Shown here: one piece after another, positions 12,325 to 23,720 of the stretch
Position numbering within the stretch: position 1 is the first letter of the stretch
Layout: every line of letters begins with the position of its first letter
Source of the DNA: Hypomesus transpacificus
Lineage: Eukaryota > Chordata > Actinopteri > Osmeriformes > Osmeridae
DNA length: 64,000 bases
NCBI RefSeq assembly: GCF_021917145.1
Contig: NW_025814042.1
Coordinates: 124,001 to 188,000 of the forward strand
Direction: 5' to 3'
Program-made: the position numbers and the translations under genes
Notes under the pieces: model-generated
The model's database searches: none
Seen by the model: only the letters and a program-made list of their open reading frames with translations
Told to the model about the DNA's origin: nothing

Positions 12325-12563
12325 CATAACACTTAACTTATAACATGGGTGAGTTGGTGACCAAGCTAACGTTTTCGGGTTTTTGTTTTAGATTCACTGT
12401 TAGGTAAGGGAGCGCGCTCGCTCCGCCTTCCCATTGCGGGTAGGGCCAGCGGCTCCCAGGTTTTGGTTTTATTTTCACAAACTCAGTCTTGTTTTTCTGT
12501 TCAATAAACTTTCGTATTATTTTTTACATACATTGACTTGCGTGGTTGGACTCAATTTATGTT
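12325..12563 (+). repeat. ~235 bp inverted repeat, left copy, with AATAAA
   Basis: Matches 14931-15160 in reverse, with AATAAA at about 12504. It lies 200 bp after the transposase stop codon, so it may supply the transposase 3' end. Alternatively the pair are the ends of a 2.8 kb element; the flanks show no clear target duplication. Confidence 0.8.
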
Positions 12564-12802
12564 GGCTGGCAGATTGGGCAATTGGGAAACTATGGGGATA
12601 AATTATTCATTTATTATTCATCATATATTTATTAATCATATATTTCAATTATCCAGATTGTTTTTGAAAAATTCTGATTTAACTCTGTATAACTCGAGAC
12701 AACTATCATCTCAATATTAAATATTGATTAGTGACCATTAGTGAAAATCTGAGTCTGGATGAGGTTGAAGTTCTGTGTGTAATATAAGGTGCGACTATCT
12801 AT

Positions 12803-12933
12803 AGGTACGTTTGACTTCATGCAGCGCCGGCGTCGCCTGCAGCCCGGCTGACATGACGCAGCCAATGGTATTCTCAGATTCAAGGCAGCCGGCTGTCGAC
12901 GCCGCCGGCGCTGCATGAAGTCGAACGTACCTA
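12803..12933. mobile_element. GC-rich foldback MITE, copy 1
   Basis: Arms begin GGTACGTTTGACTTCATGCA and end with the complement. Internal sequence is rich in GCCGGC. No coding capacity. Related copies lie at 13213-13331 and 48373-48470. Confidence 0.85.
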
Positions 12934-13210
12934 TAGACGCATTTTCTGTTGATAGAAATGAGTGGGAATATTTGGCGTATAAACCACGCAAATAGGGATC
13001 CTCCCAACGGAACCCTGAGTTAGCTGAAAGCTACTGATAGCTAACTGTAGTTCTTTAAAACCAACGAGATTCCAAACAATCGTAAAACGAAGTAATCGGA
13101 TGGTTTCTAATTATGCGAAATTACACATGATGACAAACCAAAAAGGCTAAATATAGCTACCAACAAATCTTGCCATACACCATGATTTAAGTAGCCCTAG
13201 CCTACACAAA

Positions 13211-13331
13211 AGGTGTGTTCGACTTCATGCAGGGCCGGCGGCGCGGACCAGCCAATGGCATTCACTCCTTCAAGTCAGCGAGGCCGGCCGAGGTCGGTGC
13301 CGCCGGCGCTGCATGAATTCGAATACACCTA
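13211..13331. mobile_element. GC-rich foldback MITE, copy 2
   Basis: Arms begin AGGTGTGTTCGACTTCATGC and close with a near complement. It is the same family as 12803-12933, 280 bp away, with a different centre. Confidence 0.85.
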
Positions 13332-14930
13332 AAGTCAAGGCTAATCCCTCGATGCGTCATCTCATTTAAAATACTACTCCCATTGCCAACTAGGGCATTT
13401 AATGCTAATATTGATTACCTCTTCCCTAACCCTAACCCTAACCCTTCTCATACTTTTATTTTATATTAAATTCGAGTTTTGAATGTTTTTGTCACACTGC
13501 ATGGAATGTCTCAATGGAGCAACATGGAAATTTTCAGCCCGGTAGCAGCATACTTTGGAGTACCAGACACATTTTAGATTTTGAAAATGAACATTTCAAG
13601 GTGACGCTGTTGAGCCTCTATCTGGCTTAGAGGTAAAGCCATGTGAAAAAAAGTATTTACTAGTCCAAAATATTCGACAGGGCAAGCCACGAACATGTAC
13701 CACCAAGGACATCAAACCCCTAACCCTAGCGCTGTCTGTTTAGACCGTGTCTTATGCAGAGCAACTAATCATCTTTTAAGTTTGGGGATAAACAAATGCA
13801 CAAGTGGTTCTGTACCCTGGTTCTGTTTGTGCTAAACCAGGACTATGTGCCACCAAAACATAATTTGACTTTGACCACTGATGTCGTCTATTTAGATTAT
13901 GAATGGTCTTGGAATCTATACTTGTAAAGATACCTCACTGCAATGGCAGATTTGGATTTTAATAAGACTGTCGTACAACAACGTCAAACCCATTTTTGGA
14001 AAGGTCTTAGCTTGCGGGTTCATTTATGTAAATTTGACACATTCCTGTAAACCCTTATCTGATATATTGACCTTTGAACCCTTGCCAGGGGTCACCTTAA
14101 AGCCCTATATTTAGTAGTAGTATGATATTTAGGGTTCCTTTCATGGCACATAGTCCTGGCTTGGTACAGTGAATGACTGGGGTTAGATAAACTGTGTCTT
14201 TTAGTTTCATAACCCTAGCCCCTACAGGGGATCAACAGCGCCACCTAGAAAAGGTAATTTTTCCTAAAATTCAATTCAATTTTCTTTCCTATCTGAAGCT
14301 AGGATCATCCTGGGATTTTGTATTTAGACCAATATTGACACTCTTCACATCATACTGGAACCATGTTCGAAGATTATGATGTCAAATAATGTTAAGTAAA
14401 GTTCACATATAAAGATATTTAAATGTTGACTTTTCGAGTACTGATACATTTTGTCTTTCATAAAAGACCAACGAATGTATATTTGTCATATTAAGTGATT
14501 TAAATGTAACTGAGGACAAAGATCTTCTAAAAAAATTAGTTTTTAAATATGGTTATCATTTTAGTTAAGTGTAGCCCACATTATTTAATGACCTATTCAA
14601 TTACTTTAAAAACTTGTATAAGTCTTACCACGTGTCAACATGCAAAAAAATAGAATATATAATGTATGATTCATATAGCCTATCTTCATGCCATCACCTT
14701 TATTAAGGCATGGATTATTCTGAATGTGACGTCATCACGCCACACTCCCAGTACAGATTATTCATATTCAGCCAAAAGGAATCCATCATTTAACATTGTA
14801 TGTAATGTGGTGTTAATAAGATAACACATTTACATCCGCTTGTGATGGCCTAACTTTTAATCTAAGTTTTCTCTTCATAGGTAGTCTACTCTTACCTCCA
14901 CCAAGCAAAGGATCAGACGGTTGCGTGTAG
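13332..14930. other. no gene recognised; short telomere-like tract
   Basis: Between the two MITEs and the right copy of the 235 bp repeat there is AT-rich DNA. A 22 bp CCCTAA tract sits at 13424-13445, with isolated CCCTAA-like motifs downstream. Short open frames look incidental. Confidence 0.5.
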
Positions 14931-15160
14931 GCTAACATAAGTGAGTCCAACCATGCAAGTCAATGTTTATAAAAGTAATACCAAAGTTTATTGAACAGAA
15001 AAACAAGACTGAGTTAGTGAAAATAAACCAAAACCTGGGAGCCGCTGGCCCTCCCCGCAATGGGAAGGCGCAGCCAGCGCGCTCCCTTACCTAACAGTGA
15101 ATCTAAAACAAAACCCGAAAACGTTAGCTTGGTCACCAACTCACCCATGTTATAAGTAAA
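14931..15160 (-). repeat. ~235 bp inverted repeat, right copy, with AATAAA on -
   Basis: Reverse match to 12325-12563, including the polyadenylation-like signal, now on the minus strand. It is placed where the minus-strand gene of the right half could end. Confidence 0.8.
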
Positions 15161-15302
15161 GTTTTATGGAGGCAACCATAAATCGATGCCTAGAACCCAG
15201 GAAGTGACTAAATGACTAAATGTAAATGTAAGTGGATAACAATAAAAACTTGAACTGAGAAAAAGATTGTGGCCGTAACAGTATCACAATAAGCTCATAA
15301 CA

Positions 15303-18300
15303 TGTTACCAAATCAAATCAAATCAAATTTATTTGTATAGCCCTTTTTACACGCAAGCATGTCACAGAGGGCTTCACATGCGCCCATAGAACTGCCCCTC
15401 AACCAACCTAAACCCTCAAGGAAGACAAGGAAAAACTCCCAGAAAAACTCCCACCGGGAGAAAAAATGGAAGAAATCTTGGGAGGAGCAATTCAGAGAGG
15501 GATCCCCTCCTCCAGAGACGGTTGGTAAGAGAGAGGAGCAGAACACAAGCTAAACATAGTCATACAGTGTCAATGGGTTTTGAAACACCAAAATCCATTT
15601 TTCGGCTTTATAGACGTTGGATGGGACCGGGAAACTCGCTGTTGGCCGTCATGGAGACTGGATTCCGGGTGACGACCTGGTTCAGCGTAGGCAGACCGAC
15701 GACCAAGCAGGTCCTGACAGCTCAAACCCCCCACACCACAGGGAATGTGTGGGGGGGGGACAGAGAGGAGAGCAGGGATTAGAGAATGCCAGGAGCAGCT
15801 AACAGTTACAGTCATAATAGAATGAGATCCCCACCGGTCAAGTGTGGACTAGTGCAGCAATTTAACAGAGCAAAAAGGGTATTTGATGCAGCCCCACACA
15901 CCAAAACAACGACAGCCCCCCTCAGTTGGAACATGAAATCTGTTCCAGGGGAAAGAACTCTAAAGTAGGTTATACTTATACGAATAAGGATGAAAACAAC
16001 CAGTCCCCCGTTGTCTCCAATTAGTAATAAAAACTATAACAGTAACAATATACAGCAACGGAACTATAATAATAATAATACTTACAATATACAGTAACAG
16101 GTTTACTTTATTTGTAACATCTAGCTGGGCAATGTGAACATAAGCTATAATTAAAATTTAAAAGTTACATGTGATACACACATAGGCAAGCACACACCCC
16201 AGGTTTACATAGAAAGTACACACATACTTCCCTTTAACAATCATAGAATTGACTAAACAAGAACGTTTTTAATCTAGTTTTAAATGTCGAGACAGTATCA
16301 GCTTCCTTAATTGAGATGGGTAATTTGTTCCAAAGAAGAGGTGCTCTATATGAGAACGCCCTACCTCCAGCAGTTTTTTTCTTAACTTTGGGTATTACCA
16401 GATAGCCGGCATTTTGAGATCTTAGAGTCCTTGCGGGGCAATAGGGTGCAAGGAGACCGGAGAGGTACAGTGGTGCCAATCCATGCAGAGATTTGTAAGT
16501 TAGTAGTAGAACTTTGAAATCAGCTCTGGCTTGGATAGGGAGCCAGTGTAAAGAGATAAGAGTCGATGTTATATGATCAAACTTTCTAGTTTTAGTCAAT
16601 AGTCTAGCAGCAGCATTTTGCACCCGCTGTAAGTTTTTTAGGTAGGTAATTGGGAGGCCAGAGAACAACACATTGCAGTAGTCCAATCGGGACGTAACAA
16701 AAGCATGTATTAGTTTTTCAGCATCATCCTTTGAGAGGAATTTTCGTATTTTGGCAATATTACGTAGATGGAAAAATGCTGTTCTGGTGATTTGCTTAAT
16801 ATGGTACTCAAACGAAAGGTCTGGGTCCATTGTGACTCCCAGATTTTTTACCAGCTGGCTTTGAGATACTTTGACGCCGTCTAAGTCTAAGGTTAGATGG
16901 GATAAATTATTTCGGTGTTTTTTCGGACCAAAAATTTGAACCTCGGTTTTATCCGAATTAAGAAGAAGGAAATTTGCAGTCATCCAAGTTTTCAACCCGG
17001 AAACACAGGTTTCCATAGCATGTGGAAATTCTCCCGGCTTTATAGACATGTATAGCTGAGTATCATCTGCATAGCAGTGAAAATCTACCCCAAAACTTCT
17101 AATTACGTTTCCTAAAGGCAACATATAGAGTGAAAATAACAGAGGGCCTAAAACTGAACCCTGTGGTACTCCGTATTTTACAATGGAGCTCCTGGATGAG
17201 CAACCATCATAGTGGACATATTGTGATCTATCAGATAGATACGATCTGAACCACTGAAGTGAAGTACCAGAAATCCCAACATAGTTCTCCATACGTTCCA
17301 GGAGAATCTCATGATCTACAGTGTCAAAAGCTGCACTTAGGTCTAGAAGAACAAGGACAGAGCTAAAGCCCGCGTCAGAGGCTAATAATAGATCATTGAC
17401 TACCTTGGCTAATGCAGTTTCAGTGCTGTGGTGAAGACGAAATCCAGACTGGAGAGGTTCATAGAGCTGATTTGAGGAGAGGTGCTCAGTGAGCTGTTTT
17501 GCCACAGCTTTTTCCAAAATTTTGGAGAGAGATGGCAAATTTGAAATGGGCCTGTAATTGCTAAGACAACCTGGATCCAGGTTTGGTTTTTTAAGAAGGG
17601 GCTTGATAATAGCTTGTTTGAAATCATCAGGGACTTGTCCAGTTACAATAGATTCATTAATAATACTAAGCATGGGCGGTCCAATAATATGGAGAAGTTC
17701 CCTACAAAGTTTGGCAGGGAGGGGATCGAGAAGGCAGCTAGTTGGTTTCGAGGAATCTATCAGCTTGATGAATGCTTCCATAGAAATAGGGTTAAAGTGA
17801 GTGAGAGTCTCAACATGCAGAATGCTGGGTACAGAGGGAAAATCAGTGTTGATGGCCACTCCTCCAGGACTACTCTGTAGTTTGTCCCTTATTGCATAGA
17901 TTTTTTGGTCAAAGAAATCTAAGAAATCATTGGAAGAGAGATCTGAACTAACACAGAGTGTACTTTTCTTAGTGAGTTTTGCAACAGTATCAAATAGGAA
18001 CTTAGTGTTGTGTTTGTTCTTACTAATCAACTTAGAGAAATATTCTGATCTGGTCCTGATGAGGACTTGCTTGTACTCTATTTGGCTGTCCTTCCAGGCC
18101 AGGCGGAAAACCTCCAATTTAGTGGTACGCCACTTATGCTCTAATTTTCTAGTGGACCTCTTGAGAGTGCGGGTTTCCTCTGAATACCATGGAGCCAGTT
18201 TTTTGTCTATTCTTTTCCTTGGTTTGAGTGGAGCAACAGAATCTAGGGATTGCTGAAGAACCAAATTCAGATCCCTGTTACAGTGTATATCAATAACAAA

Positions 18301-18450
18301 TATAGAATTGGGAACTCTTAAAACAATAACCAGGCAGCTAGGCACAGAAATATTAACAGCAGACTTCCAGGTATCCTCCCATTCTTTTACACTGTGAAAA
18401 GATGTATGTGAACAAACACAGAATTTACGGTGGCAGGGAGGGGCAAACAA
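15303..18450 (-). mobile_element. L2-clade LINE, 5'-truncated
   Basis: Minus-strand element: an open reading frame (16234-18450), a 3' UTR of about 930 bp, and a terminal short repeat of ATTTG units at 15303-15330. The 3' UTR has a second copy at 52589-53118. The endonuclease domain is missing, as expected for a 5'-truncated insertion. It sits inside the KDZ transposon. Confidence 0.85.
16234..18450 (-). CDS. L2-type reverse transcriptase, 738 aa open frame
   Basis: RNA-dependent DNA polymerase of an L2/CR1-group retrotransposon. Blocks in order: [20 protein letters not shown] at about 297-316, [14 protein letters not shown] at about 368-381, [15 protein letters not shown] at about 426-440, and the catalytic [11 protein letters not shown] with YADD at 460-463. 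The C-terminal region contains the [12 protein letters not shown] and [13 protein letters not shown] blocks typical of this clade. No stop or frameshift interrupts the frame, so the insertion is young. The start shown is simply the first Met; about the first 45 residues are not family-like, and the true protein began further upstream with an endonuclease now absent. Confidence 0.85.
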   Translation of the reverse strand: MFAPPCHRKFCVCSHTSFHSVKEWEDTWKSAVNISVPSCLVIVLRVPNSIFVIDIHCNRDLNLVLQQSLDSVAPLKPRKRIDKKLAPWYSEETRTLKRSTRKLEHKWRTTKLEVFRLAWKDSQIEYKQVLIRTRSEYFSKLISKNKHNTKFLFDTVAKLTKKSTLCVSSDLSSNDFLDFFDQKIYAIRDKLQSSPGGVAINTDFPSVPSILHVETLTHFNPISMEAFIKLIDSSKPTSCLLDPLPAKLCRELLHIIGPPMLSIINESIVTGQVPDDFKQAIIKPLLKKPNLDPGCLSNYRPISNLPSLSKILEKAVAKQLTEHLSSNQLYEPLQSGFRLHHSTETALAKVVNDLLLASDAGFSSVLVLLDLSAAFDTVDHEILLERMENYVGISGTSLQWFRSYLSDRSQYVHYDGCSSRSSIVKYGVPQGSVLGPLLFSLYMLPLGNVIRSFGVDFHCYADDTQLYMSIKPGEFPHAMETCVSGLKTWMTANFLLLNSDKTEVQIFGPKKHRNNLSHLTLDLDGVKVSQSQLVKNLGVTMDPDLSFEYHIKQITRTAFFHLRNIAKIRKFLSKDDAEKLIHAFVTSRLDYCNVLFSGLPITYLKNLQRVQNAAARLLTKTRKFDHITSTLISLHWLPIQARADFKVLLLTYKSLHGLAPLYLSGLLAPYCPARTLRSQNAGYLVIPKVKKKTAGGRAFSYRAPLLWNKLPISIKEADTVSTFKTRLKTFLFSQFYDC

Positions 18451-18681
18451 TAAACATACGGATCTTAAAGTAAGTTAAAAGTGCAAAAGTTTAACTATTT
18501 CTTAGAACTAAAATCTAAGAATAAAACTATTTAAATATAAAATATGTATAAAAATAAGAATAAGACTAAGTAAGTACAATTTTGATAACATAGTGGTTAC
18601 TTTATCAAAAGTTAGTGAAATACAGTGATCAATGTTATCTGTTTTTACAATTTCACCATGAGATTATGTGACTTAAGTTAA

Positions 18682-19794
18682 AGGTCCCCATAGCATGCTG
18701 TTTTTGGATGCTTTTATATAGGCCTTAGTGGTCCCCTAATACTGTATCTGAAGTCTCCTCCTGAAATTCAACCTTCGTGCAGAATTACAGCCACTACGAG
18801 CAGTCCCACAATGAGCTTTCCTCAGGATGTGCCGTTCCTGTATCTGTAGTTTTAAATGCTATGAGGAGGAGAGAGGCGGGGCTAACTGCCATGCTTCGGT
18901 CGTTTGTAAGCCATGATGTCTCTCGAGGAAAAAACAATATCGTGCTTGCACAGTCGTAGCTAATTTTATCATTGGCGGGCCATATTCTTTGGACGGGCAA
19001 AGCAGAGTAAGGGGAGCTAACCTTTCCCCCTTATAACGCATAAGAGGAAAATTCCAGATGGGCCCATCTGAACTTTAATTTTCTCAAAGGCGGAGCAGGA
19101 CATTCCGGGCTTGGTTTACACATATCGCAATTTCTAGCCACTGGGGGACCATAGGTAGCTTGGCTCTGCCCTCCTACATACTTCCGCTCAATTTGGATTT
19201 TGCTTCTGTACTAGGTCTGGGAGCTCGGCTCTGAAGTCGGTTTCCAGAAACAAATTTGTTGTAGGTCCGCAGATCAGCGAACAGAGGGAGTGGCTTTGAA
19301 CGATGACGTTAATGTCGTGCACTTGTTTGAGTAGTTCAGTAATGGCGGCGGAGAAAGATGCGAGCGAAACTATTCTGCGGTTGTGGCAACGCTGCCGAAT
19401 ATAGGTTAAGGCCGGAACAAGAACATTCCTTGCTGAGTTTTGTTGGTGGCCATGATGTTGTGGCCCTCCTCCCCACGGGGTTCGGGAAAAGTTTGATTTT
19501 CCAGCTACGCAGCTTGCTCCATTACAGTAGTGGTGAAGGAGTTGGCTAAGGCGAACGCTTGCGATTGGTTATGGCAAATCAGAGTGGTTCTGGGCGGATC
19601 CAATTGTTTTACACTTCAACAGAGGACCCGCCTTCAAGGAAGTTAACGTTTGTCAATGGAGAGATCCCAGACCCTCTGTACAAATGAAATGTACGAGGGT
19701 CTGGTTAGGACCAGGCTAGACCATAGGTAGGATAGGGGAACTCATATTAATGTTAAATAACCTCTTAAAGTGAACTTTTCATATCATGGGACCT
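18682..19794. mobile_element. TTAA-flanked DNA transposon (Kolobok/piggyBac-type target) with RecQ-like fragment
   Basis: TTAA at 18678-18681 and 19795-19798 bracket ends reading AGGTCCC and GGGACCT. TTAA target duplication is established for piggyBac and Kolobok elements. No transposase is visible. It carries the helicase fragment at 19358-19549. The left portion resembles a very common teleost repeat. Confidence 0.7.
19358..19549 (+). pseudogene. RecQ-like helicase N-terminal fragment
   Basis: A 63-codon frame contains LRPEQEHSLLSFV followed by VALLPTGFGKSLIFQL. This looks like the Q-motif region and Walker A (GFGKS) of a RecQ-family DNA helicase, where ATP binds. No Walker B or later motifs are seen nearby, so it is a fragment or a single exon captured by the surrounding TTAA element. 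Confidence 0.6.
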
Positions 19795-20322
19795 TTAACA
19801 CTGTATATGTAAGGGTTTGGAGAAGCACATTTTGTCGTATTGGCTTAAATAAAATTCAAATCCTAATAGTAATCAAATCAAATGCTTGGACAGTAATATG
19901 AATCTGGTATCTGTGGCCGTTACAGGACTTTAATTAACACAAAGAATAACGAATCCTTATTGGATACTGCAGTTCTTTAGTAGAGTAGAAGTTAATTTCT
20001 CTGATTCAAGTTGGTGATAGTTTCTCCACAGAGGCAATGTATGTTTAATGATAAATGTTCAACTTTTAACAACAGGAACTATAGGCTTTTCACAAGTTGC
20101 TTGTGATGAAAAATGCTGTTGGCTACATTTCAGATGGAGGAAAGAACTTATATAGCCAAAAGATAAGAGTACAGTCTCTTAGAGTTCGATGGGCCTAAAT
20201 GTTAACCTGACAAGTCAGATAGTTTGTTGCACAGAACCACCTGGGGAAGTCATCCTTGGAAACTGTTAGGAAAAGGGCAGGCGCTTTTACCCCTAAAATT
20301 GCAAGGGATTTTATCTGTCTAT

Positions 20323-21208
20323 TAGGGGCGGGCGGTATGACGGTATATACCGTGCGACGGCAGAAACCGGGAGAGTTTTGGCTATACCGTTTCAACCGCG
20401 GTATACTTTTTGACTACTTTTAAATGTTTTGGGTTGGGCAAAAAGGGCTCAACAAATTCAACAAAAGGGCTTTACAAATTTGTGATATTTTTGTATTTCA
20501 CGTCAAATAAATGTCTGGTTGTTGTATTGTATATAAGCCATTGCATAAATCGTATTCCTTCAATATTTAGAATTGTAGTTTAACTTTTATTTGATTTTCT
20601 ATTTTCGTTTGACCTTGATGCAGATTTGCGTTGGTCTGACGGAATTTTTGATGTGGAGTACACATTCATGCCGATGCTAATTAATTATATATTTGATGAC
20701 CCATTCTGCAGGTAACCAATTTGATTTGTTGCTCAATTTGTATGTCTCGTGCTGTAAAATTATTGTTGTAAAATTACACTGGTGGCGTTGCTAGCATTCT
20801 TGATTTAGGATGACTAGTGAAGGCTAGCTACTGACTAATTGAGAGTGAGGACATGCCGGGAAATATCAAACTGAGGCTTTAACGTATCGACCGAGCTTTA
20901 ACAAGGTTGACACGCCGACACCAAAGTTAGATATGGATAGTAAAACTCTGAGCTGTGAGTACGTCACCATGCGGATGGCATGACTGTGCATTCGCCAATC
21001 GGAACGCTCGTACTGTCGTTGCCTTTAAATAATAGCCAGTAACGTCTTGTAGTACATGCAATACCGTTTTTTCCACCACACTAGTGGCACTGGTAAAATT
21101 TCTTAACTGAATTTACAGAACAATTACTATACCGTGATATATACCGTAACCGTGATATAAAATTACTCATACCGTGATAGAAGATTTTGGCCATATGGCC
21201 CACCCCTA
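20323..21208. mobile_element. hAT-like non-autonomous element
   Basis: Left end TAGGGGCGGGCGGTATGACG and right end GGCCCACCCCTA with several CGGTATA/TATACCG pairs near both ends. No transposase. Flanks are similar but not an exact 8 bp repeat. Confidence 0.6.
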
Positions 21209-21302
21209 TCTATCACTCTCTATCTAAGGCCTGTAGCTGCCAGGAGTTCCTCTGTAGGATGATAATTTGTTTGGCCACAAGTGCATTACTTCAGACGGCC
21301 TA

Positions 21303-21512
21303 AGGTCAGATGGCTGAGCGGTTAGGGAATCAGGCTATTAATCAGAAGGTTGCCGGTTTGACTCCTGGCTGTGCAAAATTATGTTGTGTCCTTGGGCAAG
21401 AAACCTCACCCTACTTGCCTCGGGGGGAATGTCCCTGTACTTGCTGTAAATTGCTCTGGATAAGAGTGTATGCTAAATGACTAAATGTAATGTAAATGTA
21501 ACTTGAAGCCTG
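21303..21512 (+). repeat. tRNA-derived SINE, copy 1
   Basis: The head has a box A-like TGGCTGAGCGGTTAGG and a box B-like GGTTGCCGGTTTGACTCC, followed by a body with CTTGGGCAAG and GCTCTGGATAAGAG and a tail of TAAATG units. It is the same family as 60548-60738. RNA polymerase III transcription is expected from the family, not shown here. Confidence 0.88.
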
Positions 21513-21617
21513 GCAAGATGGATTCATGGACAAGCTAACTCAAAAAAGCTTTAATAATAATTAAACCCCCACTAAAAATAATTTAAATGAAACACAATCG
21601 CATGCATCTGAGCTCAC

Positions 21618-23720
21618 CTGCTTTGAACGTCCCTCTTTTTAAACAGGAAATTGCAGCCTGAAAATATATGAACAGAGGAATAACAAATAAGATGATTTGC
21701 CTGATTTTTTTTTAGGTAATTACAAGAAAAGATTATTCATAATGCATAAGCATATGACCCTTACATAAGACAACCTTTACCTTAAATTCTTTTTCTTTTT
21801 CCGGGGAATGATTTTTGGGAAGACCTTGAGGAGAAGAGATGTGGGAAGAAGTAGAAAGTGGGTAACATAGAGAGAGGGTTGGTGAAGGAGGTAAAGAGAG
21901 CGAGGGACTGGGGAAAGGTGCGGAGAAAGAATGGGAGGGAAGAGCAGGAGAACAGAAAGAGTGGGAGGGAAGAGGAGGGGAAGAGAGAGAGGGAGTCATA
22001 GGATGTGAAGAGAGAGAGGGAGTAGGAAGAGTAGATGAAGAGAGAGAGGGAGTAGGAAGAGTAGATGAAGAGAGAGAGGGAGTAGGAAGAGTAAATGAAG
22101 AGAGAGAGGGAGTAGGAAGAGTAGATGAAGAGAGAGAGGGAGTAGGAAGAGTAGATGAAGAGAGAGAGGGAGTAGGAAGAGTAGATGTAGAGAGAGAGGG
22201 AGTAGGAAGAGTAGATAAAGAGGGAGTAGGAAGAGTAGATGAAGAGAGAGAGGGAGTAGGAAGAGTAGATGAAGAGAGAGAGGGAGTAGGAAGAGTAGAT
22301 GAAGAGAGAGAGGGAGTAGGAAGAGTAGATGAAGAGAGAGAGGGAGTAGGAAGAGTAGATGTAGAGAGAGAGGGAGTAGGAAGAGTAGATAAAGAGGGAG
22401 TAGGAAGAGTAGATGAAGAGAGAGAGGGAGTAGGAAGAGTAGATGAAGAGAGAGAGGGAGTAGGAAGAGTAGATGAAGAGAGAGAGGGAGTAGGAAGAGT
22501 AGATGAAGAGAGAGAGGGAGTAGGAAGAGTAGATGAAGAGAGAGAGGGAGTAGGAAGAGTAGATGAAGAGAGAGAGGGAGTAGGAAGAGTAGATGTAGAG
22601 AGAGAGGGAGTAGGAAGAGTAGATAAAGAGAGAGAGGAAGTCATAGGAGGTGGGTGTGGGACCGGGACAAGGTTAAGGGTGAAGGTTTGATCCTGAGTGG
22701 AGGCAGGGGATGTTGCTTCTGGTGTTTCTTCTCTTGTTTCTTCACCAGCTGTGGCAACGAGGCTATTGTGGTCTGAGAGATGAAGACAAATAAGTAAATG
22801 TAGAGGGAAGCAATATGTTCTCTGCTCCCAGCTTGAATCTAACTATAACAGCCCCACAAATGAGGTTAATTAAACAGAAACAGGGTCTAATCGGGGAATA
22901 TTTACTCATCAACAATATTCTATTAGTATATTTTATGTTACATAACGTGTTTAGAAACTAAATGTAAATGCAAAGTTATAAAAAAGCATGTCCCAATGCA
23001 AAATATGTGTTCTTACATTTCAGATAGTATTCATAAAGGGTGGTCATTTTTTTAATGATCTCCCTCACAGGCCCCTCTGGTATGAAGCCTATGCCTGCAA
23101 TGACCTCTGCTGTAAACCCCCCCCCTCTCTTCTCTTTCCAGGCCCCTCTGGTATGAAGCCTATGCCTGCAATGACCTCTGCTGTAAACCCCCCCCCTCTT
23201 TTCTCTTTCCCCATGAAGAGCAGGGGCTTTAAGTCCAGTTCATGCAGCTTATTGACCTAAAAAACAGACATTAACAAGTTATCAGGCTTTGTCCTCTGTA
23301 TCAGCTCTCTTGCCATCTGATCAACTACTTTTGAAATGGTATCATACTTCTTCCTACTTTTCAAAGTATCTACTATACTTCTTTTCAAATTGACAAAGCT
23401 AGGGGTCCTTACAGGAAGTCCTGACAGAAAACTGGCATTGATATCAAGTTCCGACTATTATAGTATGGATCTGAATGGAACCGTAACCTAAGACCTCCAC
23501 ATTCTCACTCACAGATATGCGGGCTGAATCTATCACTCTGCCTGCGTTGCGGTGCTTCTTCACATTCTCCCCCCAGTCACCAACATGCAAACTCTCCTCC
23601 TTGGACTTAATCCTCTTTTTTTGTGAGAGGCTTGCAAAACATGAAAGGCATGTTTTGCGGTTGGCAGTATTCATGACCTGGCAGTGAGGGCAAGGCCTGC
23701 TTTTGGGTTTGGTCATTTTC
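21618..23720 (-). CDS. spliced zinc-finger and Ser/Thr/Pro-repeat protein gene of the KDZ transposon (exons read by eye)
   Basis: Minus-strand gene running away from the right TIR. A likely untranslated exon ends at about 24758 (donor GTAAGC). The next exon starts at 23720 and has ATG at 23715; it encodes MTKPKSRPCPHCQVM, CLSC and VKKHRNAGRVIDSARI: two CxxC pairs, probably one zinc knuckle, and a basic segment. Further exons: 23017-23109 (EVIAGIGFIPEGPVREIIKK), 21781-22772 (a linker, then about twenty Thr-Pro-Ser-Leu-Ser repeats, then a charged tail), and 21618-21657. Phases agree where tested; the 3' end of the CPHC exon (about 23446) and the exons further left are not resolved. Function unknown. 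Its place inside the TIRs, opposite the transposase, suggests an accessory protein of the element. The frame could also run past 21781 to a stop at 21733. Confidence 0.6.
22005..22640 (-). repeat. coding minisatellite, 30 bp units
   Basis: About 20 units (30 bp, some 24 bp) encode TPSLSSSTLP-type repeats on the minus strand. A variant pair of units (GATGTAG then a 24 bp GATAAAG unit) recurs at about 22190 and 22358 and again near 22590, so there is a higher-order repeat. No unit breaks the frame. Confidence 0.9.
23068..23209 (-). repeat. 71 bp tandem duplication spanning a splice acceptor and exon start
   Basis: Two 71 bp copies (23068-23138, 23139-23209) each hold the C-rich tract, an acceptor and the first ~40 bases of the EVIAGIGFIPEG exon. 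Only the copy nearer 23017 continues into the full exon. Confidence 0.85.

Noticed and set aside
20313-21216. Target duplication for the hAT-like element at 20323
   Set aside because: The best flanking 8-mers differ at two positions and need an uneven choice of ends.
21303-21380. tRNA gene
   Set aside because: Box A and B are present, but the body and TAAATG tail make it a SINE head; no cloverleaf with a proper anticodon arm is evident.
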